Below, piece after piece: positions 52,870 to 63,159 of a stretch of DNA of 64,000 nucleotides. Each line of letters begins with the position of its first letter. The first letter of the stretch is position 1. Origin of the DNA: RHKX01 sp963826475 (GTDB taxonomy: Bacteria; Actinomycetota; Thermoleophilia; Solirubrobacterales; 70-9). A model generated the notes under the pieces. The model was not told the DNA's origin. It worked only from the letters and a program-made list of their open reading frames with translations, and did no database searches. Location: assembly GCA_963826475.1 (NCBI GenBank), contig CAWGXC010000004.1, positions 62,001 through 126,000 on the forward strand. Direction: 5' to 3'. The translations under genes were made by a program, and so were the position numbers.

Positions 52870-54368
52870 CGATGTTCCGGCGAATCGTCCTGATCGGCGG
52901 AGCGGGGATCGTGGGCGCCGCGTGCCTGGCGCTCGTCCAGATCCGCGTCGGCAGCCTCTTCGGCGTATCCGGCGAGCTGGACGCCTTCTTCATCGGCGCG
53001 GCCATCCCGTCGGTGCTGCTCGCCATCGGAGCGGCTGCGATCAGCTCGCTGGTCGTTCCCCGGCTGCCCACAGGCGATCCCGAGCTGACCGCGGCCGCGG
53101 CGGGCCGGATGGCCGTGCGCGCCGCCCTGATCGCGATTCCGCTGACGGCATTCGTGGTCATCGCCGCCGGGCTGATCGTCCGGGTGGTCGGCCCGGGTCT
53201 CGATGCCGCCGTCACCGATCAGGCGGCATCCGTGCTGCGGATCTACGCGCTCTCGATCCCCGGCACCGCCATCGCGTTCGTCTTCTCCGCCTACGGCTAC
53301 GCGTCCGGGCGCATCTGGACGTCGGGCCTGTCCACGGCGCTCTACGCGCTGACCTGGCTCGGGCTCCTGTTCGTTTCAGCCTTCACCGACGACGTGCAGT
53401 CGGCGGCGCTCGCGGGCCTCGTGGCGACCGCGATTCAGGTCATCGCCGCCTACCTGCTCGCCTCGGCCGGCCTGCCGCGACCACGTCCCGTCTTCAGGGG
53501 GCTGCGGATCAGCCACGCGGGGCTGATGGCGATCGCGGCGATCCTTGGGGCGACGATCGTCGCCCGCGCCGGGCTTCTGCTCGACCCCCTCTTCGGCTCC
53601 CTTCTGCCGGAGGGGTCGGTCTCACAGCTCTCATATGCAACGAGGATCACGGCCCTGGCGGTCCTGGTGTGCGGCCAGGGCGCCGCGTTCAGCCTGCTCA
53701 TCGTCGGCCGCGAGCGCTCCGGACCCGAGGCCGAGCGGGAGTCCCGGATCGGGCTGATCGCTCCGATCCTCTTCTCGACCTCGGCGACCGCCGTCCTGGT
53801 CGTGGCCGGCCCCCAGCTGAGTCAGCTGATCCTTGCGCGCGGGGAGCTCAGCGCTGCCGACGCCAGGGACGTCGGTCACCTGCTGCAGATCACCGGCCTC
53901 GCCGTCATCCCGTTCACCGTGGTCTGGGCGCTCGAGGCCCTGCTCTACGCGGAGCTGCGGACGCGCGCGGTGCTCGATCGCGCTCTCGTCGGCTTGGTCG
54001 TGAACGCCGCGGCTTCGGGCCTGCTCGTCCTCGCCATCGGCATCGAGGGCCGGCCGCTCGGCGTCCTGGCCGGCGCGCTCGTCCAGCTCGGCCTGCTCCT
54101 GGCGCTGTTCTGGCGCGATCCCCGGATCGCACCGCTCCGTGCGCCGGCTCCGCTGCGGCTGATCGCCCTCCATGCGGCGATGGTCGCGACGGCGGCGACC
54201 GTCACCTACCTGGCCTGCCGGGAGCTCGGATCCGCCGATCTCGGCGCGGTGCTGACGATCCTCGTCGCCGGTTCGATCAGCCTCGCGTTCCTTCGCTCCT
54301 TCCAGGCAAGCCATGCGCTCCCGGTTCCCCCGGCGATGCCGGGCGCGGAGGGGCGGATCGGTGTCTGA
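52866..54368 (+). CDS. MurJ/Wzx-like lipid-linked oligosaccharide flippase
   Basis: A 500-residue polytopic protein with about 14 TM helices, of the MviN/MurJ (MOP) superfamily. It shows FFIGAAIPSVLLAIGAAAISS, VPRLPTGDPE and GQGAAFSLLIVGRERSGPEA. It should flip undecaprenyl-linked repeat units to the outer face. ATG 52866 overlaps the GT4 stop (ATGA). Its place between glycosyltransferases and a Wzy-like protein supports a Wzx role rather than lipid II export. Confidence 0.85.
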   Translation: MTMFRRIVLIGGAGIVGAACLALVQIRVGSLFGVSGELDAFFIGAAIPSVLLAIGAAAISSLVVPRLPTGDPELTAAAAGRMAVRAALIAIPLTAFVVIAAGLIVRVVGPGLDAAVTDQAASVLRIYALSIPGTAIAFVFSAYGYASGRIWTSGLSTALYALTWLGLLFVSAFTDDVQSAALAGLVATAIQVIAAYLLASAGLPRPRPVFRGLRISHAGLMAIAAILGATIVARAGLLLDPLFGSLLPEGSVSQLSYATRITALAVLVCGQGAAFSLLIVGRERSGPEAERESRIGLIAPILFSTSATAVLVVAGPQLSQLILARGELSAADARDVGHLLQITGLAVIPFTVVWALEALLYAELRTRAVLDRALVGLVVNAAASGLLVLAIGIEGRPLGVLAGALVQLGLLLALFWRDPRIAPLRAPAPLRLIALHAAMVATAATVTYLACRELGSADLGAVLTILVAGSISLAFLRSFQASHALPVPPAMPGAEGRIGV

Positions 54369-55788
54369 GCCGTTCGCAGCCCACCTCGGCGAACGCCCGC
54401 CGGCGACCGCCGCCTCCCTCGTCGCGCTCGCCCTGGCGGCGCTGCTCGCCGCGGCGGCGAGCGCTTTCGAGGTGGTCCCCTGGCCCGTGCTCATCCTCCT
54501 CCCGGCGGCGGGTCTCGCGATCGTCGCCGCCCCCGGGCTGGATCGCTCCACGCCGTTGCTGGCGCTGATCGCGGTCATCTCCCTCTTTCCGGTCACCACG
54601 ATCGGCCCGGCGAAGGACGCGCTCGGCGGTCACGGAAGCACACTCCGATCCGCCTTCCTGCTGGCCGTGCTGGCTTGGAGCTTCTTCACCTACCGGGGGC
54701 GGATCCCGGCCCCTCCGCGCGTCCTGCGGCCATTGGTGAGCGGCCTGCTCGTGCTCGCCGGGCTCGGCGCCGTCGCGGCGATCGCCAACGTGAGCCCCAA
54801 CCAGGGCCTCGCGGCGCTGCTCGCCCAGCTGGTCGGTCAGCCGCTCGTCTTCGCCGCGCTGCTGATCGCGATCCCCGCTTATCTGCGCGGCGGGGAGCTC
54901 GCGCGTCGGCGACTGCTCGCGGCGTTCTCGGTCGGGATCATCGCCCAGGCCGGCGTGATCGTCTTGGAGCTCACCTCCGGCGGCGCCTACGACTCGCTGC
55001 GCGGGTTCACGCGGGCGCAGGGGACCATCGGCGCGGACTTCGTCAGCGCGCTCGGGATGGCCGGCTTCTTCGTCGGAGTCGCCACGTGCGTTCGCTGGAG
55101 GGAGGGGGGGAAGCGGGCCGGATCGGCCGCGCTCGGCCTCACCACCATCCTCGCGAGCCTGGTGATCCTGGTCGCCGCGGTCGCCCGGGGAGGGGTGATC
55201 GGGGTGTTCATCGGAGGCGCCTACGTGCTGGTGTCGGACCCGCGACTCAGGCGGTTGGCGGTTCCGATCACGGCGCTCGTCGCCGTGGTCCTCGTCGGGT
55301 CGTTGCTGACTCCGGCCGGGCACCTCTGGACCGATCGTCTCGGGACCGGCTCGGTCCAGTCGTTCGATCGCCCCGCCACCTGGGTCTCCGGTGCGAGGAT
55401 CGGGCTCGACCACCCCCTGACCGGGATCGCAGAGCAGGACATCGAGGCCGATCTGATCGACGTGCGCTCCTATCGGCAGACCCCCTTCGGCGACAGCCGG
55501 GTCCTCCCGCACAACAGCTGGATCATCGTTCTCGACGAGGGAGGGTTCGGTGCGTTGGCGGTGGTCCTGTTGCTGACCGTCTCGGCATTTGCGGCCGTCC
55601 GCCCCCCGCCCGGGGGGAGGAGCACCGAGGAGAGGCTCTACGTGGCCGCGCTGATCGGAATGCTGGCCATCGCCGCGATCAACAACGTCTTCCGCCATCC
55701 CGAGTTGATGGTCCCGACGCTGATGCTGATCAGCTTGATCGCTGTCCGGCCTCATAGGATGGCTCCCTTGCAGGAGAACGATCGATGA
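54361..55788 (+). CDS. O-antigen polymerase/ligase-like (Wzy) membrane protein
   Basis: A 475-residue protein with about 11 TM helices. Late in the chain, VSGARIGLDHPLTGIAEQDI and RVLPHNSWIIVLDEGGFGAL match the Wzy_C/WaaL periplasmic-loop pattern with HNSW. It polymerises or ligates repeat units outside the membrane. GTG 54361 overlaps the flippase stop; its own stop overlaps the next gene (ATGA). Confidence 0.87.
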   Translation: MSEPFAAHLGERPPATAASLVALALAALLAAAASAFEVVPWPVLILLPAAGLAIVAAPGLDRSTPLLALIAVISLFPVTTIGPAKDALGGHGSTLRSAFLLAVLAWSFFTYRGRIPAPPRVLRPLVSGLLVLAGLGAVAAIANVSPNQGLAALLAQLVGQPLVFAALLIAIPAYLRGGELARRRLLAAFSVGIIAQAGVIVLELTSGGAYDSLRGFTRAQGTIGADFVSALGMAGFFVGVATCVRWREGGKRAGSAALGLTTILASLVILVAAVARGGVIGVFIGGAYVLVSDPRLRRLAVPITALVAVVLVGSLLTPAGHLWTDRLGTGSVQSFDRPATWVSGARIGLDHPLTGIAEQDIEADLIDVRSYRQTPFGDSRVLPHNSWIIVLDEGGFGALAVVLLLTVSAFAAVRPPPGGRSTEERLYVAALIGMLAIAAINNVFRHPELMVPTLMLISLIAVRPHRMAPLQENDR

Positions 55789-56543
55789 CCGGTGGCGCTT
55801 CCACCTACGACCTCGGCTCGATGGTGGCCGTGGTGCGGCGGCGCGCCATCGTCGTCGTCGCCCTGGCCGCACTCGCCTTCGGCGCAGGATTGGCCCTTTC
55901 TTCGCTTCGATCCGACCGCTACGAGGCGACCGCAGTGCTCCTCTTCCGCCCGACCGGCTCCCACCAGATCTTCGATCGGACCGTTCCGGTCGCCGGCAAC
56001 GACATCAGCGACGGCGACACCTACACGGGCCTGGTGAGCCTCGGCTGGGTCGCCGAGCGCACGGAGGGTGAGCCCGGGGTGAGCGGATCTGCGGCGGACA
56101 TCGCGAGCGCCGTGACGGTCGGGCAGGGCGCCGGACCTCAGCTCGTCGAGGTGACCGCCGAGGAGGCCGATCCCGATGCGGCGGCGGCCGTCGCCAACGC
56201 ATACGCGCGCTCCTACGTGGACGGTCGGCGACAGATGAATCGGCAGGAGGTCGAGCGGGTCCGCTCCTCGGTCCAGCGCGACATCGCGGCGCTGCCCGCC
56301 ACCGGCGAGTCGATCTCGCGGGAGCGGGAGCTGCGCGCGCAGATCCACAAGCTCGACGTTCTCGCAGCTCTGCAGATCTCCGATGCGCAGATCGTCGAAC
56401 GCGCCGGCGTGCCGACGGCCGCGAGCTCTCCGAAACCGCTGCGCAGCGCCGTCGCGGCCGGCGTGGCCGGCCTCCTCCTCGGTCTGATCGCCGCCTTCGT
56501 GCTCGAGCGCGCGGCTCCGCGCACCCGACCTCGGGACGGGTAG
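55785..56543 (+). CDS. Wzz-like polysaccharide chain-length determinant
   Basis: A 252-residue polysaccharide co-polymerase. TM1 (about 22-41, AIVVVALAALAFGAGLAL) and a C-terminal TM (SAVAAGVAGLLLGLIAAFVL) flank an extracytoplasmic helical domain; RYEATAVLLF after TM1 is a typical Wzz block. There is no fused tyrosine kinase. It sets chain length with the preceding Wzy-like protein. Confidence 0.88.
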   Translation: MTGGASTYDLGSMVAVVRRRAIVVVALAALAFGAGLALSSLRSDRYEATAVLLFRPTGSHQIFDRTVPVAGNDISDGDTYTGLVSLGWVAERTEGEPGVSGSAADIASAVTVGQGAGPQLVEVTAEEADPDAAAAVANAYARSYVDGRRQMNRQEVERVRSSVQRDIAALPATGESISRERELRAQIHKLDVLAALQISDAQIVERAGVPTAASSPKPLRSAVAAGVAGLLLGLIAAFVLERAAPRTRPRDG

Positions 56544-56548
56544 CCGCG

Positions 56549-57454
56549 ATGGCGGAACCGGAGTTCAGCGTGGTCATCGCCGCCTTCAACTCCGCGCAGA
56601 GGATCGGGGCGACGATCGCTTCGGTCCTCGGGCAGTCACGCTCCGACCTCGAGCTGATCGTCGTCGACGACGGCTCCACCGACGCAACCGCCCAGACGGT
56701 GGAGCGGTTCACCGCCACGGATACCCGCGTGCGGTTACTGCGACAGGCGAACCAGGGCACGGTCGCCGCCCGCAACGCGGGGCTGCAGGCCGCCGACGGG
56801 CGGTTCGTCAGCTTCCTCGACGATGACGACCTCTGGCTGCCCGGCTATCTGGCGGCGATCGCGGCGGGGTTCGATCGAGCCCCGGGCGCCGGGCTGGCCC
56901 ACACCGACGCCTCGGTCGTCCACGCGCCGGGCGTCGAGGGGTACTCGGCCCTCGACCGATTCGCCGGCCCGACGCGCCGGCTGCCCGCGGCGCTCGAGGC
57001 TGAGGCGGCGCTCCGCGCACTGCTTCACGTCAACTTCATCACCACCTGCGCGGCGACCGTCAGCCGGGAGGCACTCGACGCGGTCGGCCGGCTGGATCCC
57101 GCGATCAAGGGATGCGACGACTGGGACCTCTGGGTTCGCATCGCGGCCGCCGGATTCGGGCTCGTCGGGATCCGCGAGCCCCTCGCCGTGCGCCGGATGC
57201 GGACCGATTCGGTCGGCTCCGACGAGCGGATGATGGCGATCGGCTCCCGCTCCGTGCTCGCCAAGTTCCTCGCGAGCGGGGCCGGAGATCCTGAGGCGAA
57301 GCGGGCGGCGCGGCGTCACCTGTGGCTGATCGACCGCGAGCTCGCTGCGATGAGCGGCGGGGGGCGGTTGTCCCGCTCGGCCTGGGGAGCTCTCCGGCGG
57401 CTCGGCCGCAAGCGGATTCCCCGCCGATGGCCTGCTCGGCTGCCCGGCAGCTGA
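56549..57454 (+). CDS. family 2 glycosyltransferase
   Basis: A 301-residue GT2 enzyme: FSVVIAAFNSAQRIGATIAS, LIVVDDGSTDATAQ, RNAGLQAADGRFVSFLDDDD (DxD) and GCDDWDLWVRIAAAGF. It lies five bases after the Wzz-like gene and probably builds the repeat unit or adds a side branch. Confidence 0.9.
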   Translation: MAEPEFSVVIAAFNSAQRIGATIASVLGQSRSDLELIVVDDGSTDATAQTVERFTATDTRVRLLRQANQGTVAARNAGLQAADGRFVSFLDDDDLWLPGYLAAIAAGFDRAPGAGLAHTDASVVHAPGVEGYSALDRFAGPTRRLPAALEAEAALRALLHVNFITTCAATVSREALDAVGRLDPAIKGCDDWDLWVRIAAAGFGLVGIREPLAVRRMRTDSVGSDERMMAIGSRSVLAKFLASGAGDPEAKRAARRHLWLIDRELAAMSGGGRLSRSAWGALRRLGRKRIPRRWPARLPGS

Positions 57455-57460
57455 CCGGGT

Positions 57461-59414
57461 TCAGCCGCCATCGGCGGTCGGCAGCTCGGCCGGGGCATCC
57501 CGGGCGAACAGGGCATAGCGGTAGAGCCGCTCGGCGTGCCGGTAGGAGGTGACGGCGCGCCTCGATCTCGCGTTGTCGGCTTGGATCCGCGAGAGGACGA
57601 ACCAGTTCTGCCAGTTGGTCGGCTCCTTCTCGACGGCGGCCTGAGCGGCGTGCAGTGACGGAATGAGGCTGCCCATCTGCTGCAGGACGAGGGCTTCCTG
57701 CAGCGCCGCAGGGGCCGAGTACGGCTCGAATCCCCGCGCTCGCCGGGCGTCGGCGAGCGCCGCTCCGAGGTTGCCCGATGCGACCTGCTGCTGGCTCGAG
57801 CGAATCGCGTCGAGGCCCAGCAGCTGGGTGCCGATCACGGCGATCGCAACGACGGACGCTGCGGCGAGCGGCAGCCACATGCGCCCCGGCGGCCGTGGAG
57901 CCCCCGGGCGACGAGACCCCAGGGCCGCCCCAGCGACCAGCACGAAGCAAAGCGGCAGGATCGGTAGCTCCCATGCCCAGTCCGAGGCTGCGGCGGCGGC
58001 GAACGCAACAGCGGCGGCAGCGGCGGCGGCGAACCGGGAGCGGCGCGCCGGGGGAGCGCGCATCGCCAGGCTCGAGATCAGGAGGATGATCCCGCCGACG
58101 GTCGCGACGACGAGCAGGAAGCCCACCAGCCCGAGCTCGCCGAGGGTCTCGATATAGAGCGAGTGGGCATCCACGACGGAGCTCGGGATCGTGGCGTTGC
58201 GCGCCCACCAGAACTCGAACGTGCCGGAGCCGATGCCGAGGACCGGCGCGGTCTCGAACGCATCGACGGCCGAGCTCCACCACTGGTAGCGGCCATTTCC
58301 GCTGGCGCTGTCGAGGCGCTCGCCGGAGCGGGCCACCTCGGGGTCCTTGAACCGCTCCCAGCCGTTCTCGATCTTCGTCGACGCGCCGCTCGCCCAGGCG
58401 AGACCGACGATGACGAGGGCTGTGGCGCCGAGGACGGCCAGCCATCGTCGGCGCGACCGGAGCTTCGGCGCTCGCCGCTCGAGGAGATGGCCCCAGCGCC
58501 TCAAGACGGCGCCGATCGCGAGCTGCGACAGCCCCGCCGCGAGACAGACGACCAGCGTGATCGGCAGCATCTCGTGGCCCTGTGTCACGCCGGTCGCGCT
58601 CAGCGGATCGTCGAGGAAGCCCCGCCGAGAATGAGCGGCCCAGATCAGGATCGCGCCGGCGGCCGCGGCGACGCCGAGCTGAGGCAACAGCGCTCGGCGG
58701 CGCGGGTGCAGGGTGAGGAGCGCAGCGAGTCCGGCGACGAGCGCGAGGCCGCCGCCCCGCGAGAGGGTCAGGTAGACGGCGAGGACGATCAGCGGCAGGG
58801 CGGCGGCGGCGAGGCCCCTTGCGACGGCGGTGCGCCCGTGGGTCGCGAAGTGGGCCAGCAGCGGGGCTCCGATGGCCATCAGCGCGGCCAGCCCGTTCCA
58901 GTAATTCAGTGGATAGTTGAGCCGCGCGCGCGCCGCGTAGGTGAGGTCGATGGTCTCGTTGCTCGGAAACCACCCTGGCTCCATGCGCGCGAGCACCGAG
59001 GTCGCGGCGATCACCGCGACGGCGGCGGCCACCGCGGCGAGGGTGAGGCGAAGCCCGTCTCTACGCTGCGCCGCCGTTGCCAGCACGAACACGCCCAGAT
59101 ACCCGACCGACCCGCGAGAACTCCTGAGCGCTGCGGCCGGCGCTCTCTGACCAGATCATGCTCAACCCCGTCCAGATCGCGAATCCGGCGAACAAGGCGA
59201 TGCCCACCTGCGCCGGGCGCGGTATGCGGTCGATGCTGAAGGCTCCGAGGAGGACGCCGAGGAGGACCACCCACCAGGCGGCGATCCCGACCCGGCCGTA
59301 GTCGATCGCGTCGAAGCCCCCGCCCGTGAAAGCCAGGTAGACGACGAGTGCGAACGCGAGGAGCGGCACCAGGCCGCTCCTGAGGTGATCTGAGGTCTTG
59401 ATCGAAGGATTCAC
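57461..59414 (-). CDS. O-antigen ligase-like protein with C-terminal helical repeats (frameshifted)
   Basis: A polytopic protein with the Wzy_C/WaaL loop (APVLGIGSGTFEFWWARN, VVDAHSLYIETLGELGLVGF) and a C-terminal soluble part with TPR-like helices (GNLGAALADARRARGFEPYS, SLHAAQAAVEKEPTNWQNWF). The N-terminal helices (LVPLLAFALVVYLAFTGGGF) are in another frame; one extra base near 59103 accounts for this and gives 650 residues. It converges with the GT2 gene. Confidence 0.83.
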
Positions 59415-59466
59415 GTTCGGCTACCGTCTGACGCATCGCTTCTCCACGGACCCGCCCGCGCCGCCG

Positions 59467-59820
59467 ATGAGGGTACTCACGGCCACGGCCCTAGCCACCT
59501 CGGCACTGCTGCTGGTGCCGGCCCTGAGCTTCGCGTCGGGCGCCAACTCCGGCGGCAGCCAGTACCTGCCATCGGTGCCCGGCGGGAGCGGGCCGGAGCC
59601 GGCGAAGGGCCTCGCCCCGGCTGCCGCGGCCGACCCAGCGGTGCAGGCGGGCTCGATCACCACGGGACCGACGGGAGCCGGAGATACCCGTATCGGATCG
59701 CTGTTTCCCTCCCTGCTCGGCCTCGCGCTTCTCACGGCGCTCGCGATCAGCGTGCGCCGTCTGCCCGGTGATCGGGGCCGAACGCGGAACCGCATCAATC
59801 GGGACTCGCTGCTGTTATAA
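59467..59820 (+). CDS. small exported protein with C-terminal TM
   Basis: A 117-residue protein of no known family. A signal peptide (MRVLTATALATSALLLVPAL) leads to a Gly/Ala/Pro-rich segment, then a C-terminal TM (LFPSLLGLALLTALAISV) and an Arg-rich cytoplasmic tail (RRLPGDRGRTRNR). The layout recalls cell-surface anchored proteins, but no LPxTG is seen. ATG 59467 is preferred over an upstream start that overlaps the divergent ligase-like gene. Confidence 0.65.
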   Translation: MRVLTATALATSALLLVPALSFASGANSGGSQYLPSVPGGSGPEPAKGLAPAAAADPAVQAGSITTGPTGAGDTRIGSLFPSLLGLALLTALAISVRRLPGDRGRTRNRINRDSLLL

Positions 59821-59928
59821 GTAGCCGTCGTGGGGAATGTGATGACGAGGGTCATCGTCGGCCCCGCTATACGCGCCAGAAATCACATCCCAGACCACGA
59901 GGAGCTTGTTCCTCGCGAAAGGCAGTCA

Positions 59929-61488
59929 GTGTCTCCACTCCGCTCAGTTGCATCTTTTCGTTTGACGCTCGGCCTGACCGCGCTCTTCGCGGTCGTCGCG
60001 CTCGCACTGGCGCTGAACGCGACCGATGGGTCCAGCAGCGAGGGCTCGGCGGCACTCCGGGATGGCGCTTCCACCCCCGGCCACGGCAGCGGGCAGCAGG
60101 CCGACAAGCGCAAGGGCGGTAAGGGCGGCGGTCATGGCCTCGACGTCGGCTTCGTCGACGGGCAGTTCAGCGACAACCTGCTGACCAGCTCGGATCCGGC
60201 GGTACGCAAGAAGTGGTTCAAGCGACTGAAGGGCGCCAACGCGAGCTACGCGCGGATCAACGTCTACTGGAGCCAGACGACCGGACCCAACCCCCCGGCG
60301 TCACCCACCGACCCCGCTGATCCGTCCTACGACTGGACGATCATCGACGACGCCGTCAAGAGCGCCAAGAAGGTCCACGCGCAGGTGGTGCTCACCGTGC
60401 TCGGTGCTCCAACCTGGGCCGAGGGTCCGAACCGGCCGGCGGACGTCAGGACGGGCGCATGGAGGCCGGACGCGGCGCGGCTCGGCGATTTCGCGAGGGC
60501 TCTGGCAAAGCGCTACTCGGGCAAGTACAACCCGGGCTCCGGCAAGTTGCCGGCCGTCCGCTACTACGAGGCTTGGAACGAGTCCAACCTGCCCAACTAC
60601 ATCTCACCGCAGTGGGACGGCAAGAAGCCGGTCTCTCCGGGGATCTACCGCGCGATGGTCAACGAGTTCTACGCCGGCATCCACTCCGTCAGCAAGAAGA
60701 ACAGGGTCGTCGCCGGCGGCACGTCGCCGTTCGGGGACAAGCCCGGCGGCAAGCGCATGGCGCCGAACTACTTCTGGCGCGAGGTCCTCTGTCTCAACAA
60801 GAAGCTGAAGAAGCAGAAGGGTTGCGCAAAGGGCAAGAACGTCGCTCACATCGACATCTACGCGACGAACTCGATCAACGGGACGAAGACCAAGGGCCCG
60901 ACGTCGAAGCCGCCGCATCCCGACGACAGCGTCCCGTCCAACTTCGGCGTGCTGGGCAAGATCTTCAAGGCCGCTCAGAAGCAGAAGACCGTCAAGAGCG
61001 CCGGCAAGAAGATGCCCGGTTGGTCAACCGAGACCTGGTACGAGGGCAAGCCCGGCGACCCGAGAGCGGTCTCGGCGAAGAAGCAGGCCCAGTACCAGGA
61101 GGAGTCGCTCTACGTGCTCTGGAAGCAGGGCGCCTCCGTCGTGCTCTTCCTGCAGCTGCGCGACACGCCGTACGACCCCGCCAAGCCAGGGCTGCTCGGC
61201 TTCCAGACGGGCGTCTACCTTGCCAACGACAAGCCGAAGCCGGCATTGACGGCAACCCAGTTCCCCTTCGTCGCCGACCGCAAGTCGAAGAAGAAGGTCC
61301 TGCTCTGGGGCAAGGCACCGGCATCCGGCAAGCTGACGATCACCCAGAAGGGCTCCGGCAAGAGCACCGTGGCGAAGATCAAGGTCAAGGGCGGCCAGGT
61401 CTTCACCAAGACCGTGAGCCTGCCGGGCCACCACAAGCTGCAGGCCAAGATCGGCAAGACCAAGAGCCTGCCCTGGAATCTGAAGTAG
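59929..61488 (+). CDS. secreted clan GH-A-like glycoside hydrolase, paralogue 1
   Basis: A 519-residue exported protein. An N-terminal TM/signal (LTLGLTALFAVVALALAL) and a Gly/Lys-rich linker precede a TIM-barrel-like domain: RINVYWSQTTGPNPPASP, VVLTVLGAPTWAEGPNR and the putative acid/base Glu in YEAWNESNLPNY (Asn-Glu). The putative nucleophile is in GWSTETWYEG. A C-terminal beta domain (KLTITQKGSGKSTVAKIKVK) follows. Target is probably a polysaccharide, perhaps the cluster's own. GTG 59929 with AAAGG upstream is chosen. Confidence 0.8.
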   Translation: MSPLRSVASFRLTLGLTALFAVVALALALNATDGSSSEGSAALRDGASTPGHGSGQQADKRKGGKGGGHGLDVGFVDGQFSDNLLTSSDPAVRKKWFKRLKGANASYARINVYWSQTTGPNPPASPTDPADPSYDWTIIDDAVKSAKKVHAQVVLTVLGAPTWAEGPNRPADVRTGAWRPDAARLGDFARALAKRYSGKYNPGSGKLPAVRYYEAWNESNLPNYISPQWDGKKPVSPGIYRAMVNEFYAGIHSVSKKNRVVAGGTSPFGDKPGGKRMAPNYFWREVLCLNKKLKKQKGCAKGKNVAHIDIYATNSINGTKTKGPTSKPPHPDDSVPSNFGVLGKIFKAAQKQKTVKSAGKKMPGWSTETWYEGKPGDPRAVSAKKQAQYQEESLYVLWKQGASVVLFLQLRDTPYDPAKPGLLGFQTGVYLANDKPKPALTATQFPFVADRKSKKKVLLWGKAPASGKLTITQKGSGKSTVAKIKVKGGQVFTKTVSLPGHHKLQAKIGKTKSLPWNLK

Positions 61489-61564
61489 GGCACCTCGGTG
61501 GATTCCGGCTCGCCCAGGATGGCGAGCCGGTCCCTCCGCTGCCCTCTGCAAGCGAAGGTATTCG

Positions 61565-63139
61565 ATGAAACGAGCATCACTTCTGCTGATGGCCGCGCTC
61601 CTTGCGGTCGGCCTGTGCGCCATCGCGGCGTACGCCTCCGAGGGCGCCCCCTCGAAGGCCTGGGTGGACCCCTACGCGGAGACGCTCCCGTCCTCCGCGG
61701 ACGCGGGCGCGACGGCACTTCGAGCCGGCGCCGCGGGCGTCGATCGCAGTCGCGGGGACCGACCCCTCAGGCGAGGGGGCAACGGTGGCGCGAAGCTCCT
61801 CACCGGGTTCGGTGAGCAGCGCTACCTCTCGCCCGACGTCAAGGAACGCACGGACGTGTTCAACGAGACGGTCAAGCTCAACGCGGGGGTCGCTCGGCTG
61901 AGCGTCGACTGGCGATCGACCGCTCCCAGCTCGCCATCGAAGTCCTTCGACGCAAGGGATCCCGGCAGCCCCGAGTACAACTGGGGTGCGCTCGACGCGC
62001 AGATCGGCGAGGCGGAGAGCCGCGGGCTGCGCGTGCTGCTCCTGGTTCAGCTGGCTCCCAAATGGGCCGAGGGACCCAAGCGACCTTCGCTTGCGAAGGC
62101 CGCCGCCGGCTCGTGGAAGCCGAACCCGAGCGCGCTCAAGGACTTCGCGATCGCCTTGACGACTCGCTACTCCGGGCACTTCGGATCGCTGCCGCGAGTC
62201 CGCGATTACCAAGTCTGGGCGGAGCCCAACCTCCCGGCGAACCTGACTCCTCAGTTCCGCGGCAGGAAGCCTTTCTCGCCCGGCCACTACCGGAAGATGC
62301 TCAACGCCTTCTACGACGGCGCTCACGGAGTGAGCCGCAAGAACAACGTGGTGACCGGAGGGACGGCGCCGTACGGCTCGCCCGACGATCGGACCTCGAT
62401 CCGCCCACTTGCGTTCTGGCGGAACGTCATGTGCATCAAGGGCCGCGGGAAGGGCAAGCTGAAGGCGACGAAGTGCCCGAACAAGGCCGAGTTCGACACG
62501 CTCGCGCACCACCCGATCGACACCACGGGCGGCCCGCACACGAGCGCGGCCAATCCCGACGACGTCTCCACGCCAGACCTCCACAACCTCGTTGACGTGC
62601 TGCGGGCGGCGGAGAAGGCGGGCACCATCCGTCCGAAGGGTCATCGACCCGTCTGGGCGACCGAGCTCTGGTGGGAGACCAATCCTCCGGACCCCGCCAC
62701 GGGCAACCCGTCTCCGGCGAAGCAGGCGGAGTGGTACGCCGAATCGCTCTATCTCCTCTGGAGGCAGGGGGCGAGCATGGTGCTGTTCCTGCAGGTCCGC
62801 GATCGGCCCTACGACGGGACCCCGGGACGCAGCACCGGCAACTACCAGACCGGCGTGCTGAAATCGAACGGCCATCCGAAGCCTTCCGCCAAGGCCGTGA
62901 AGTTCCCATTCGTCGCGCAGCGCACGTCGAAGCGAAAGGTTCGCCTCTGGGGCATCGCGCCGAAGTCCGGAAAGCTGACCGTCACGCAGAAGGGCAAGGG
63001 CCCGAAGCGCGTCGCTCGGATCAAGGTCAAGCGCGGCAAGATCTTCACCAAGATGGTCAACCTCCGGGGCAGGCACAAGCTGCGCGCGACGGTGGGCGGA
63101 GAGTCCAGCCTCTACTGGAAGCTTTCCGGGGGCAAGTAG
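61565..63139 (+). CDS. secreted clan GH-A-like glycoside hydrolase, paralogue 2
   Basis: A 524-residue paralogue of the preceding gene. A signal peptide (about 1-24) and a linker lead to the same barrel: RLSVDWRSTAPSSP, LLLVQLAPKWAEGPKRP and YQVWAEPNLPANL at the acid/base site, where Asn before Glu is replaced by Ala. The nucleophile site reads VWATELWWET. The C-terminal beta domain is shared (KLTVTQKGKGPKRVARIKVK). Loss of Asn may alter or reduce activity. Confidence 0.82.
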   Translation: MKRASLLLMAALLAVGLCAIAAYASEGAPSKAWVDPYAETLPSSADAGATALRAGAAGVDRSRGDRPLRRGGNGGAKLLTGFGEQRYLSPDVKERTDVFNETVKLNAGVARLSVDWRSTAPSSPSKSFDARDPGSPEYNWGALDAQIGEAESRGLRVLLLVQLAPKWAEGPKRPSLAKAAAGSWKPNPSALKDFAIALTTRYSGHFGSLPRVRDYQVWAEPNLPANLTPQFRGRKPFSPGHYRKMLNAFYDGAHGVSRKNNVVTGGTAPYGSPDDRTSIRPLAFWRNVMCIKGRGKGKLKATKCPNKAEFDTLAHHPIDTTGGPHTSAANPDDVSTPDLHNLVDVLRAAEKAGTIRPKGHRPVWATELWWETNPPDPATGNPSPAKQAEWYAESLYLLWRQGASMVLFLQVRDRPYDGTPGRSTGNYQTGVLKSNGHPKPSAKAVKFPFVAQRTSKRKVRLWGIAPKSGKLTVTQKGKGPKRVARIKVKRGKIFTKMVNLRGRHKLRATVGGESSLYWKLSGGK

Positions 63140-63159
63140 GCGATTCGGCCGACCGCGGG

